Shown: positions 25,247-33,162 of the stretch, piece by piece | How the letters are laid out: the number at the start of each line of letters is the position of its first letter | Position numbering within the stretch: the first letter of the stretch is position 1 | Source of the DNA: Eutreptiella sp. 'Long Island Sound 2002' | Taxonomy: Eukaryota; Euglenozoa; Euglenophyceae; Eutreptiales; Eutreptiaceae | DNA length: 64,000 bases | Assembly: GCA_964036045.1 (NCBI GenBank) | Contig: OZ038379.1 | Span: forward strand, 83,993,178-84,057,177 | Direction of reading: 5' to 3' | The notes under the pieces: generated by a model | Told to the model about the DNA's origin: nothing | The model's input: the letters and a program-made list of their open reading frames with translations, nothing else | Database searches by the model: none | Position numbers and translations under genes: made by a program

Positions 25247-26079
25247 GGCGGACGCTGCTGGATCCTCCCTGCCGGCGGGCAGAAGGGTGTGTCACCTCGC
25301 AAGAACGCGTATACCGCCCTCCTTCGATCTTGCATCGGCAGCTGCATGATCTGGGTGAGCCGATGGTTCCTACGGGCATACACATCTTCCCCAATTTGGA
25401 CCATGTCCTCCACAAAGAGCCTGGCCTTGGCACGGCCCCGGGACGACGCCGCTCGCACCGCAGCGAACAGCCGCTTCACGTCCCCGGGGACGACACCCGC
25501 CATCAGGGATTCAGTCCATCTGCAGCCGTGCTCCCTCCACGCCACGAACTGCACCGCCCTGTCTGTCAGGGGTAGCTCCGCCGTGAACTCCTCCACACGC
25601 CTGCACAGGAGCCCAGCCACTTCCTCGTCCCGCGCACACAGTAGGCGCATGTGGCCAATGTCCTCCTCCAGCCCCCCACAGAAGATACAGGGGTGGGCCG
25701 GTATTGCCATACGCGTGAGCTTCTGTTTCCACCGTCGCATGACCTGCATGGTGGACAAGCGACCGTCACGTGCCCGCAGCATATTTCTGTGCGTTGGGCC
25801 GTGGTGTACGGCTCCCAGGGGCACCGCCTTGCAGGCGCCAGCCAGTGGCGTGTGCGCCCTGGTGCGTGCCGCTAGCGAACGCCGCTCCATCTCCCGGACT
25901 TGCTGAAGGGCTTGCATGGATGGCACACGCGGCTCGAGCTCTCCATTATCCCCCGGCACCAAGAGGATGGCGTGCTCCTTTGGCAGGACGAGATGGATAG
26001 GCGGGGCCATTGCACGGGCCGCGGCACAGTCCGGCGCCTCGAGCGGGACCGCCGCCAAGTGCGAGCTCAGCCTCACCAC
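25120..26079 (-). CDS. LINE ORF2 CCHC-knuckle region, copy II
   Basis: 319 codons continuing the RNase H frame after a stop at 26080. The knuckle C-x2-C-x8-H-x4-C lies at residues 131-148. The first 30 residues are the end of the RNase H neighbourhood. Copy I reads through the equivalent of the 26080 stop, which shows it is a copy-specific mutation. Confidence 0.75.
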   Translation of the reverse strand: MVRLSSHLAAVPLEAPDCAAARAMAPPIHLVLPKEHAILLVPGDNGELEPRVPSMQALQQVREMERRSLAARTRAHTPLAGACKAVPLGAVHHGPTHRNMLRARDGRLSTMQVMRRWKQKLTRMAIPAHPCIFCGGLEEDIGHMRLLCARDEEVAGLLCRRVEEFTAELPLTDRAVQFVAWREHGCRWTESLMAGVVPGDVKRLFAAVRAASSRGRAKARLFVEDMVQIGEDVYARRNHRLTQIMQLPMQDRRRAVYAFLRGDTPFCPPAGRIQQRPPWNPFAGLPGDLRATFLRAPLHALLVPRSCIAQDEAMSLFPH

Positions 26080-27204
26080 CTAGTGGTGCGGCCCCCCAAC
26101 TCGGCGTGGCAGCCGCCGCACTCCCTCCACTATCCAGCTCAGTGCGTGCTGATTGACCAGATGTGATGTCGGCCCCTTGATGCCACGGTACAGGGCCTCC
26201 TGCTCCCTGCGGAGATGCGCTCCTATGACGGACGCATCCACCACGTGCACCGTGCACGCTGACGGGGGCGTGTGCAACAGGTACGCCGCCGCGCCGATGA
26301 TCTCTGCCTCCGGGACCGTGCCGTAGATGGCACCCGTCCACGTGGGGATTCCGGGGCTGGCCACCGCCACGTTTGTGGCGTCGTCTCCCTGGGGCGACGC
26401 GTCAGACGATGTGACTTTAGTCGCCACCGGCACCCAGCAGTACCGGTGGGGTTCCAGCCACGCCACGTCGGAGTGGGGGCTCTGCACCACCCTTCCTAGG
26501 GACGCCGCATTGGAGGCCGTGAGCTCCGGGGACAGGACCACCCTCGGCCGGTATACCGCATGTGGTCTCCAGGCCAGGTCACATCCACATACTGACTTTA
26601 TGGCGTCCAGGGCGGTGGTATACTCCGCCCCCCAAACCGTTGCGGAGCAGGAGGGCTGGTATACCACCACAGACCCCTGTTCCACCGCGCCGCCATCACG
26701 CAACGACGTGACGGCGACGTGCGGATCGTGTGGCACGTTGGACATCCGGACCACTTCCGGGACCAAGTACTCATCCGGATCGGGGATAGGGCCTGCTGGT
26801 AGCAGAAGGACAATTGCCCACTCGCTGCACCCGTGCACCGCCGCGCATGCCCTGGAAAACGCTGGCCGCCCGTGCACAACCCACAGTGGTGATGGGTTTA
26901 TGCCGCCCCCGGCGTGTGGAGTGAGTAGGGGGACGGACGCCGGATCGTCTTGCTGCTGGTAACCCTCAAAGACGTCCCCCAATAGAAACAAGAGGGCGGC
27001 TAGCGGGACGAATGGCATTGACAGCCCCGGGTTGGCTGGGTCCCATCCTTCCTCCCTGTATCCGCCCACCACATACACGTCCCCCGCAGTGGACTGTTTA
27101 TTGCGTTTGCTGGCATTCTTTCGGCGCACCGGGTGTATTAGCCGGTGAGTCAACGGACTAGGCAGCTGCGGCCGGAAGACGTCGCGGAGCCCCGTGAACC
27201 ACAC
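26080..27204 (-). CDS. LINE ORF2 RNase H domain, copy II
   Basis: 374 codons with a linker followed by a type I RNase H. The ligand candidates are the Asp of SSDASPQGD, the Glu pair of PEAEIIGAA and the Asp of HVVDASVIG, in the order and spacing expected for the DED core. RNase H would remove template RNA during target-primed reverse transcription. The preceding stop near 27205 separates it from the RT fragment in the same frame. Copy I reads through at this place. Confidence 0.85.
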   Translation of the reverse strand: MWFTGLRDVFRPQLPSPLTHRLIHPVRRKNASKRNKQSTAGDVYVVGGYREEGWDPANPGLSMPFVPLAALLFLLGDVFEGYQQQDDPASVPLLTPHAGGGINPSPLWVVHGRPAFSRACAAVHGCSEWAIVLLLPAGPIPDPDEYLVPEVVRMSNVPHDPHVAVTSLRDGGAVEQGSVVVYQPSCSATVWGAEYTTALDAIKSVCGCDLAWRPHAVYRPRVVLSPELTASNAASLGRVVQSPHSDVAWLEPHRYCWVPVATKVTSSDASPQGDDATNVAVASPGIPTWTGAIYGTVPEAEIIGAAAYLLHTPPSACTVHVVDASVIGAHLRREQEALYRGIKGPTSHLVNQHALSWIVEGVRRLPRRVGGPHH

Positions 27205-27255
27205 GTGGTCCAGCTAATGGGGCCCTACTCCTGCGTGCAGAAGGTGCAGGTGGTC

Positions 27256-28707
27256 CTAATGACACTCCTGAAGCTGGACAGCCCAGTGCCCAGGCGCAGG
27301 ACAGGGGAGCCGCGCATGCAAGAGGTCATTTGCGGGATCAGTCAGGGACTGTACCGTCGCATCTGTGCGGGGCCCCGAGAGAACGCAGATGTCTCTACCC
27401 TTGAAGGAATAGGATTGGGACACCCACTTCCGCCCCGCCCACTGCACTTGCGGCAGATGGGCGGGTACACACGAGTACACCGACGATGGCATGAGAAGTC
27501 CTACGCGCAACGTCCCCATCACCCAGAGTACCGTGTCCACCCACGTATTGCCAGCGTGCGTGGCAAATGACGCAGAGGGCACAATGAACTGCCCGCACAC
27601 TCCGTACCGCACGTGCATGTCCCGGAGCATGGCCCGCAGCTCATCCCGGATTGTCGTCGACCTGTGGTGGGTGAGCTGAGCCATGGTCGCCACGACGGAG
27701 TCGCGGCAAATAACCTGGACATCCGCCAACCGTAACCCATGACCCGACCGCACCGCTACGTTGGACAGGTCCTTGGGCAGCTTCTCGAATTGCGGGGCTG
27801 CAGCCTTGATGGCAGCATTCAGCTTGATCACCGCCTCCGCCGTGTCGGACAAGTAGGGAGCCGCGTACCGCACGATGCCTCGAACCACAGCCGCCATCAC
27901 CTCATGAGGTACCGACGCCGGCCCCAACGTGTTCTTGCACCAGCCCAGCAGAGCTTCACACCGGAGTACATGTTTCTCCTTCATGGTCGCCACCCCCCTG
28001 GGATCGAGGCGCAGGCCCAAGTATGGTACCGTGCCCTTGGCACGTAAGCATACCCATGGGGCCGCCGTGTTCCCTGGGCTCAGGCATACCATAATCGAAT
28101 GGATGCCAGCAGTATTGGCATAGGCGCATTTGCCGACGTTGAGGGACATGCCCATGTCCGTGAGATACCACGCTATCGCCGCTGCATACTCCAGGAATTG
28201 CGGCAGGGAGTGCGCTATCAACAGGAGGTCATCACAGTACGCCTGCACCAGGGGTGGCACCGCATGGCGAGCATCTCCCCGCGCCTTGCAGGCGAGGCTC
28301 CGCAGGAGACCCTCCAAGAGGAGGAGGTAGAGCACAGCGCTCTCCGCACTGCCCTGCCGCAGGCCCCTGTGGAGCCGAATGCTCGGCGTCGGGCCGTGCG
28401 CGGTGACGATGCGCACCAGAGACCCGCAGCTGAGGGTGTGGAAGAGCCTGATGAGCTCCTCCGGGACTCCTATGTGGCGCAGGAAGAGCGCCAGCGCCCC
28501 GTGCGGCGCTGTGTCAAAAGCTTTTGACACATCGAAGGCCAGGACGTGGTTTTCCTGTAGCCCACGCTGCAGCCTGCGCTGGGCCAGGAACACAGGGGCA
28601 GCCGCCGTGGAGCCCGGCATGGCTCCGAACTGCAAGTCCGCAGCCAGTCCCTTGCGTGGCAGGACAGCTGTGAACCTCCGCATGAGGGGAGTCATGAGCA
28701 TTCGCAT
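27256..28707 (-). CDS. LINE ORF2 reverse transcriptase palm/thumb, copy II
   Basis: 483 codons from RT motif 2 onward. FDVSKAFD at residues 58-65 and YCDD at 157-160 give the catalytic aspartates; GLRQGS lies at 115-120 and a PYLGLRLDP motif follows in the thumb region. It retains the 91 codons that copy I lost. The open stretch begins at a methionine only because a one-base deletion near 28751 (gttgccgtgg here, gttgcccgtgg in copy I) breaks the frame upstream. Confidence 0.88.
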   Translation of the reverse strand: MRMLMTPLMRRFTAVLPRKGLAADLQFGAMPGSTAAAPVFLAQRRLQRGLQENHVLAFDVSKAFDTAPHGALALFLRHIGVPEELIRLFHTLSCGSLVRIVTAHGPTPSIRLHRGLRQGSAESAVLYLLLLEGLLRSLACKARGDARHAVPPLVQAYCDDLLLIAHSLPQFLEYAAAIAWYLTDMGMSLNVGKCAYANTAGIHSIMVCLSPGNTAAPWVCLRAKGTVPYLGLRLDPRGVATMKEKHVLRCEALLGWCKNTLGPASVPHEVMAAVVRGIVRYAAPYLSDTAEAVIKLNAAIKAAAPQFEKLPKDLSNVAVRSGHGLRLADVQVICRDSVVATMAQLTHHRSTTIRDELRAMLRDMHVRYGVCGQFIVPSASFATHAGNTWVDTVLWVMGTLRVGLLMPSSVYSCVPAHLPQVQWAGRKWVSQSYSFKGRDICVLSGPRTDATVQSLTDPANDLLHARLPCPAPGHWAVQLQECH

Positions 28708-28724
28708 GTCTTGCTGCCCCAGCG

Positions 28725-29375
28725 CTATCGGCCTGTACTCGTCCAGGTTGCCGTGGCTGTGCCCTTGGGCATCAGCCAGATAATCGCCTCGTGCCAGGAC
28801 TCCGGGACGTCCGCACCCCGTAGGATAGCCCTGTACGCGTGTACCAGGAGCCCCTGCACCGGTTCAGGCAGCTCTGCTATGAGGGCAGCCGTGACCCGGT
28901 TGGACCCCGGAGCTTTGTCGGCCGCCACGGCCTGCCTCACGGCGTCTTTAAGGTCTTGCAGGGTGTAGTCCTGTACCGACCTCCATTCCTCCGGCACCCC
29001 TTTGGGAATGTGGGCCCGGACCAGCCGCTCGAAGGCCGGCAGGTTCACTGGCCGCTTGGCGTACAGCGCCTCCCAATACCTCTGGACCTCGCCAATGACG
29101 TCCGAGGCCTCCAAGAGCACCTTCTCCGACTCGCGGACGCGTACGGACCATAGGCCCGACGGGGCATAGTTCACCACGTTGATGGCCCCCCGTATCGCCG
29201 TCCATCGGAGCTGCAGATCCGGTACCCTGCCCCGCCAATAGTCCTTGATGGACCGGCGCCTGTTGCTCCTGAGGACACCCCGCAGCTCCTCCACGCGTGT
29301 CTCTAGCTGGTGGAGCTGTTGGTCCAACGCGGCACGTAGGTCCTCCACCGAGGCGGGGGACAGGTCGGGGTCCAC
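28725..29375 (-). CDS. LINE ORF2 segment between endonuclease and RT, with RT N-terminus, copy II
   Basis: 216 codons: an alpha-helical linker rich in Arg and Gln (LDQQLHQLETRVEELRG), then the RT fingers (KAPGSNRVTAAL and IIWLMPKG). It is in the same frame as the endonuclease 29475-30575, from which it is parted by a TAG at 29475. Its last residues are out of frame because of the single-base deletion near 28751. Confidence 0.8.
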   Translation of the reverse strand: MDPDLSPASVEDLRAALDQQLHQLETRVEELRGVLRSNRRRSIKDYWRGRVPDLQLRWTAIRGAINVVNYAPSGLWSVRVRESEKVLLEASDVIGEVQRYWEALYAKRPVNLPAFERLVRAHIPKGVPEEWRSVQDYTLQDLKDAVRQAVAADKAPGSNRVTAALIAELPEPVQGLLVHAYRAILRGADVPESWHEAIIWLMPKGTATATWTSTGR

Positions 29376-29474
29376 CCGCCGGAGGTGCTGTAGCAGGGCA
29401 GTCGCTTCCTGGGAGTGGAGTCCGGCCGCCGCCGCGTCCCGTTGCCACAGCTCACGGGCGCGCCAGGCCAGGGC

Positions 29475-30575
29475 CTACTGATCCGAGAGGACCTTGGCCA
29501 AAGACGCCTCCGTCTCCGCCTGCCCGTACGGGTACTGCGGGTCCACGCCTGATGGCATGCGCACTCCCGTGACCCAGGACACGTCATCACGGAAGGCGTA
29601 GAGCAGGTCAAAGACCGCTTGCACCTCCGACGTGCCCATGGTGGCAGTGTCCTGGTCCGACGAGAGCCACGCCTGTAGCCGCCGATCCCCGCAGGCCTTC
29701 TGCAGTACTGCCGCCGCCGCCTCACGAACCCCCGGGGAGTCCGGGCGTATGGCATGCAGCCTGCCTTGGGCGTGCGAGTAGGCCATCGTGGTGACCCTCT
29801 CTTTGCCGGCCACCGCCAACGGGAGGTCTAGGACCACAGGGCGATGATCCGACCCGAGCGACGCTGGAGACCGCCCCGGCGCCAAGTGTGGGCGCTCACG
29901 CGCCGCCCATGGGACCAGAGGCGAGTTTAGAAGGAAGGAGTCCAGTCGGTGCCCCGCCCTCGTGGGCCTCCTGTCCTCCCCCCGTTCCGGGCCTGCCCTG
30001 TGGAAACCACACTGTTCCCACAGGGCTTGGAACCTCCTCGTGGTGGGGTGCCACGGGGACTCCAGCCACACGTTGAAGTCCCCTCCGAGGAGCACGGCCC
30101 TGGTGCCACCCGCGCTCTTGGCCGCCGCGTACATGGCCACGTCAGCCCAGAAGGACGCCTTAGACGCCCAGGAGTCGCCGCCGCTGCCCGGGCTGTGGAC
30201 GTTGATGACCGTGAGGGTGCCACCTGCGGTCACCACATCGAGGGCCATTGCCTTGCCCGGCACGATGTCCACGATGTCTGGAACTTCCTCCGCGGCGAAC
30301 ACGTCCGCCCCAAGGGCAATCAAGAGCCCGCCGCGCACCGCTGCCGCCGACGCTGCCTGGGCATCCACCCCTGGGTACGCATGATACCCGTGGTGACGCC
30401 ACTGAATCTCCGAGTGCACCACACCCTGAGGGTCCTGCAGGCCGGTCTCGTGGAATAGGCCCAGGATGGCACCCTCGGCCTTCATGATGCCCGCCGCCAC
30501 CGCTTCACCGTCGAGCATACTTGGGGCCACTGGTACGCCGTCCCCCCGCATCGAGCCCTGGACGTTCCAGGACAC
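29475..30575 (-). CDS. LINE ORF2 APE-type endonuclease, copy II
   Basis: 366 codons covering the whole endonuclease: SWNVQGS at residues 2-8 (Asn motif), HETG at 42-45 (Glu), VINVHSPG near 123-130, GGDFNV at 164-169 (Asp and Asn), RLDSF near 210, and SDHRPV at 242-247 (Asp-His pair). This enzyme nicks target DNA to prime reverse transcription. The methionine used is about ten codons downstream of the conserved UGA; whether translation starts there or by readthrough is open. Confidence 0.88.
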   Translation of the reverse strand: MSWNVQGSMRGDGVPVAPSMLDGEAVAAGIMKAEGAILGLFHETGLQDPQGVVHSEIQWRHHGYHAYPGVDAQAASAAAVRGGLLIALGADVFAAEEVPDIVDIVPGKAMALDVVTAGGTLTVINVHSPGSGGDSWASKASFWADVAMYAAAKSAGGTRAVLLGGDFNVWLESPWHPTTRRFQALWEQCGFHRAGPERGEDRRPTRAGHRLDSFLLNSPLVPWAARERPHLAPGRSPASLGSDHRPVVLDLPLAVAGKERVTTMAYSHAQGRLHAIRPDSPGVREAAAAVLQKACGDRRLQAWLSSDQDTATMGTSEVQAVFDLLYAFRDDVSWVTGVRMPSGVDPQYPYGQAETEASLAKVLSDQ

Positions 30576-30605
30576 CGCCGCTCGGGTGTCGGAGGCGGGG
30601 CCCCT

Positions 30606-31502
30606 TCATGGCTGTACGTGTGGACCGGGGCCCCCCGCCGGATCCGGATCACCGGACGGAGGGGGCCCACCAGCAGGTTCAGGGGGACCACCCGCACCCG
30701 GCGCGGGCGGCCGGCGAGGTGGCCCCTGTCCCCGTGGGCCTCCGCCCGAGGCGGCCGTCGTCTGCTGAGTCCCGGCAGATGCGGCGGGCTCCCCCTCTGC
30801 CTGCCCGCCGGATGTACTTGCCGCCGTACTCCCCGTAGAAGTCACTGCCCCACGCCGTGCTGCAGACCCAATCGCTCTAGATCGTGCCGCCGACGGCGAC
30901 GCCCCGCGCTCCGCCGCAGGGCGGGCACCCGTTCGCAGCGTGAGCGCTCTGGACCTCGCCTGGGCCGACGCGAAAGGCCCCGCATGGCCCCCCGGCATAA
31001 CGCCAGCCAGCATGGCCAGCGCCTGGTCCCGTTGCGCCGGATCAATCGCATGGTCCCGCTGGATGTGGTCCAGCAGGTCCTTGGGGTGGAGGTGGGTAGG
31101 CCGGCAGTGCGTGCCAGCTTTCCATGTGCAGTGACCAGCCCCATCCAGCCGAGACCAGGGGCAGACGTTGATCGTCTTTGTCCCACGCTGCTCCGTGGCC
31201 AAGTCACCACCGAAGTGCTGCAGCACGTACCGAATGTTGGTATAGCCGCCATACTGAGGCGGCGGGCCCCTCTTGGGCGGCGGCTTGGGCGCCGCTTTCG
31301 GGGCCTGCCTCGCCGCCGCGGCCGGGGGTGCCGCAGGCCGTACCGGTGGCACCCTTTGGGGGCTGCGGCAGGTGCAGCATTCCCCCCACGGGAAACTGCT
31401 CCTCCACCGGGCGGCGCCACGCGTCGGCGAACTCCTCCCGGTCGCCCTCGACCTTCCACCTGGACGCCGAGAACGCCCGGAGCCACGGCCCCATGTTCTC
31501 CG
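30606..31502 (-). CDS. LINE ORF1 C-terminal part with C2H2-like zinc motif, copy II
   Basis: This is ORF1 sequence from the 201-bp insertion to the UGA at 30606-30608. In order it has an acidic/basic helix (KVEGDREEFADAWRRPVEEQ), a Pro-rich linker, a conserved FGGDLATEQ block, the C-x7-C-x12-H-x4-H zinc motif and an Ala/Gly/Ser/Pro-rich tail. The open frame formally extends to 31649 through the insertion, but those extra codons are not LINE. A gag-like RNA-binding role is inferred. Confidence 0.75.
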   Translation of the reverse strand, partial: RRTWGRGSGRSRRPGGRSRATGRSSPTRGAARWRSSFPWGECCTCRSPQRVPPVRPAAPPAAAARQAPKAAPKPPPKRGPPPQYGGYTNIRYVLQHFGGDLATEQRGTKTINVCPWSRLDGAGHCTWKAGTHCRPTHLHPKDLLDHIQRDHAIDPAQRDQALAMLAGVMPGGHAGPFASAQARSRALTLRTGARPAAERGASPSAARSRAIGSAARRGAVTSTGSTAASTSGGQAEGEPAASAGTQQTTAASGGGPRGQGPPRRPPAPGAGGPPEPAGGPPPSGDPDPAGGPGPHVQP

Positions 31503-31757
31503 CCATGACCAGGCGGAGGGCATCTCCTCGTTAGGCAGTAGGAAGTGTGAGCTATGCAATTGTCCTCGGATGAACAATGGGAAGCAAGCAAAATGAAGCC
31601 TCAACCAATGTGTGACCGGCGATACACAATCCAATTCGGAAATCAGCAATGAAGCATGGAGACCAGTTTCGGCTCGAAATAAGCCCTCATCAGTCCAAAG
31701 TACGAAAAAAAATTAGACACTCAGAAATGACCATGACCAGGCGGAGGGCATCTCCTC
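31503..31757 (-). mobile_element. 201-bp insertion with 27-bp target-site duplication
   Basis: A 27-bp sequence (ccatgaccaggcggagggca plus tctcctc) occurs at 31503-31529 and again, identically, at 31731-31757. The 201 bp between (31530-31730) is AT-richer than the LINE and absent from copy III, where the same 27 bp occurs once, uninterrupted, at 54460-54486. This is an insertion with a long target-site duplication, and copy III is the empty site. No poly(A) tail or terminal inverted repeat is obvious. The hammerhead motif inside suggests a Penelope-like or retrozyme-like non-autonomous element. Confidence 0.9.
31656..31699 (-). ncRNA. Candidate hammerhead ribozyme (type I, minimal helix III)
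   Basis: On the minus strand the conserved core is complete. CTGATGA is at 31693-31687, then helix II GGCT/AGCC with a seven-base loop (31685-31671), then GAAA at 31670-31667. Helix III is only two pairs (AC/GT) with a two-base loop, then GTC at 31663-31661. Helix I is TGGA (31697-31694) with TCCA (31660-31657). Predicted self-cleavage is between 31661 and 31660. One unpaired G lies next to helix II, a small departure from consensus. Hammerheads with very short helix III are known from Penelope-like elements and retrozymes, where they act as dimers. Confidence 0.7.
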
Positions 31758-33129
31758 CGCTCTGCCGGCGAAAGCGTGTCGCGGCCGCGCCTGCCACGGT
31801 CCCTTGGAGATACAGCGCCTCGCCCCCGTCGCCACTGAGTGCACTAAGGTGCAGGGCCTCCAGGTCGGCGGGGCGGACCGTGAGCACCGTGCCCTCTCCG
31901 CGATCGTACAGGCGCAGCGCCGAGGAGTGGGGCTCCAATGCCGCCACAACCCAGCACCACGCCCGCGACACGCTATGCAGCAGTGCCAGCGAGGCTGCCG
32001 GCCTGTTGCTGGAGGACTACGCTGCCGGGGCCCTGGGGAGGGCCGCTGCGTGACCGTGTAGCGCCCTGCACATGACAGCTGCGCGCTCAGCCTGCCACAT
32101 GTTGCTCGGGGCTATGGGCCAGACGTCCTGCCCCTGGATCGCCGGCGGTCGCGTGACCTCCACGAAGACCGCCGGCGCCGGCGGGATGTCCTCGGCCGTG
32201 CACCTGTGTGCCCTGCGCACCGGCCCCAGCTCCCTGAGGCGCTCCCGGAACATCCGGTAGCAGGCCGGGCCCCTGGACTGCCGCCTCCTGAGCCGGCACG
32301 CGGTGACTACGACCCACTCCAGTTCCCCTGTTTCCACCCGAACACAGGCCCAATACTCCGCCCCTTCCAACACCACCAGCCGCCCCATATCCGCCACGCC
32401 CACCGTATGGGTGGAAGGCACGCTCTCCACCCTCAGCCACCGCTTGGCGCTTTCTTCCCACGGCTGGGGGGCATGCATCCGCTGCTGCTGCATCGCGTCC
32501 TGCACGTGCTGCAGGGACACCGTCGCCAGCATGGACATCCCCCCGTCCGCTGCCGCCGCCATACACAGCAGGGCATGTTGCATGCGCGCCCCGGGCAACC
32601 CCACGCCGTGCTGGACGTCTGCCACGTTCAAGGGTGTGCGGGGCGCCGGCAGGGCATCCAACACCGCTGCAGGCAGCCCCCCCAGGGACGGCAGACGGGC
32701 GATGGGCCCCATGTCCCTGTTGAGGACCACCGCCGCCACCCACCGCCTGTCCAGCGCGGACAAGAGGTTGCCCGGCCTCGGCACCCCGAGGAGGGTACCG
32801 ACGGCGGACATGAGGGCGCACACGCCACAGTCCTTGGTGTTGCCGGCTGGCTGCTGCACCTGTGCCGCCCGGGCCTCTGCCAGCAGGTGCTCTGCACCCG
32901 GCCATCCCGCCCTCTGGCCCCTGGGTGCCATGCGCATCGTCCGGACCGCCATGTCCCAAGTGTGTGGCCACTGGGGCTGGGCTCCAGACACCGCAGGCTG
33001 GCCTAGCGGGTCCACCGTCAACTGCGTGGCAGGGGCCAGGAGGTGGTGAGACGTCCAGTGCCGCATGCTCGGCGTCTCCGACCGGTCGAGGTACACCGCC
33101 TCCGAGCCGCCTAGCTCGACGTACCTCAC
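31758..33129 (-). CDS. LINE ORF1 Ulp1/C48-like cysteine peptidase region, copy II
   Basis: The open part (32017-33129) is 370 codons; the same frame continues after a stop to the insertion. Residues 91-110 read VQQPAGNTKDCGVCALMSAV, which resembles the Gln...Asp-Cys-Gly-Val active-site block of Ulp1/SENP peptidases, giving C101 as nucleophile and Q92 or Q93 as oxyanion residue. A His-Trp at residues 24-25 could be the catalytic His. Copy III keeps QPANDKDCGVCALL. In the family these enzymes cut SUMO or other ubiquitin-like proteins; here processing of the polyprotein or of host conjugates is inference. In copy III the frame joins ORF1 on both sides. Confidence 0.65.
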
Positions 33130-33162
33130 AATGAGGAGGGCAGCCGGGGTTAGGTCGTGCCG

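Noticed and set aside
23912-26079. Restriction-like endonuclease as a second nuclease at the ORF2 C-terminus
   Set aside because: A CCHC knuckle is present, but the PD...D-E catalytic pattern was not found; only an APE nuclease is supported.
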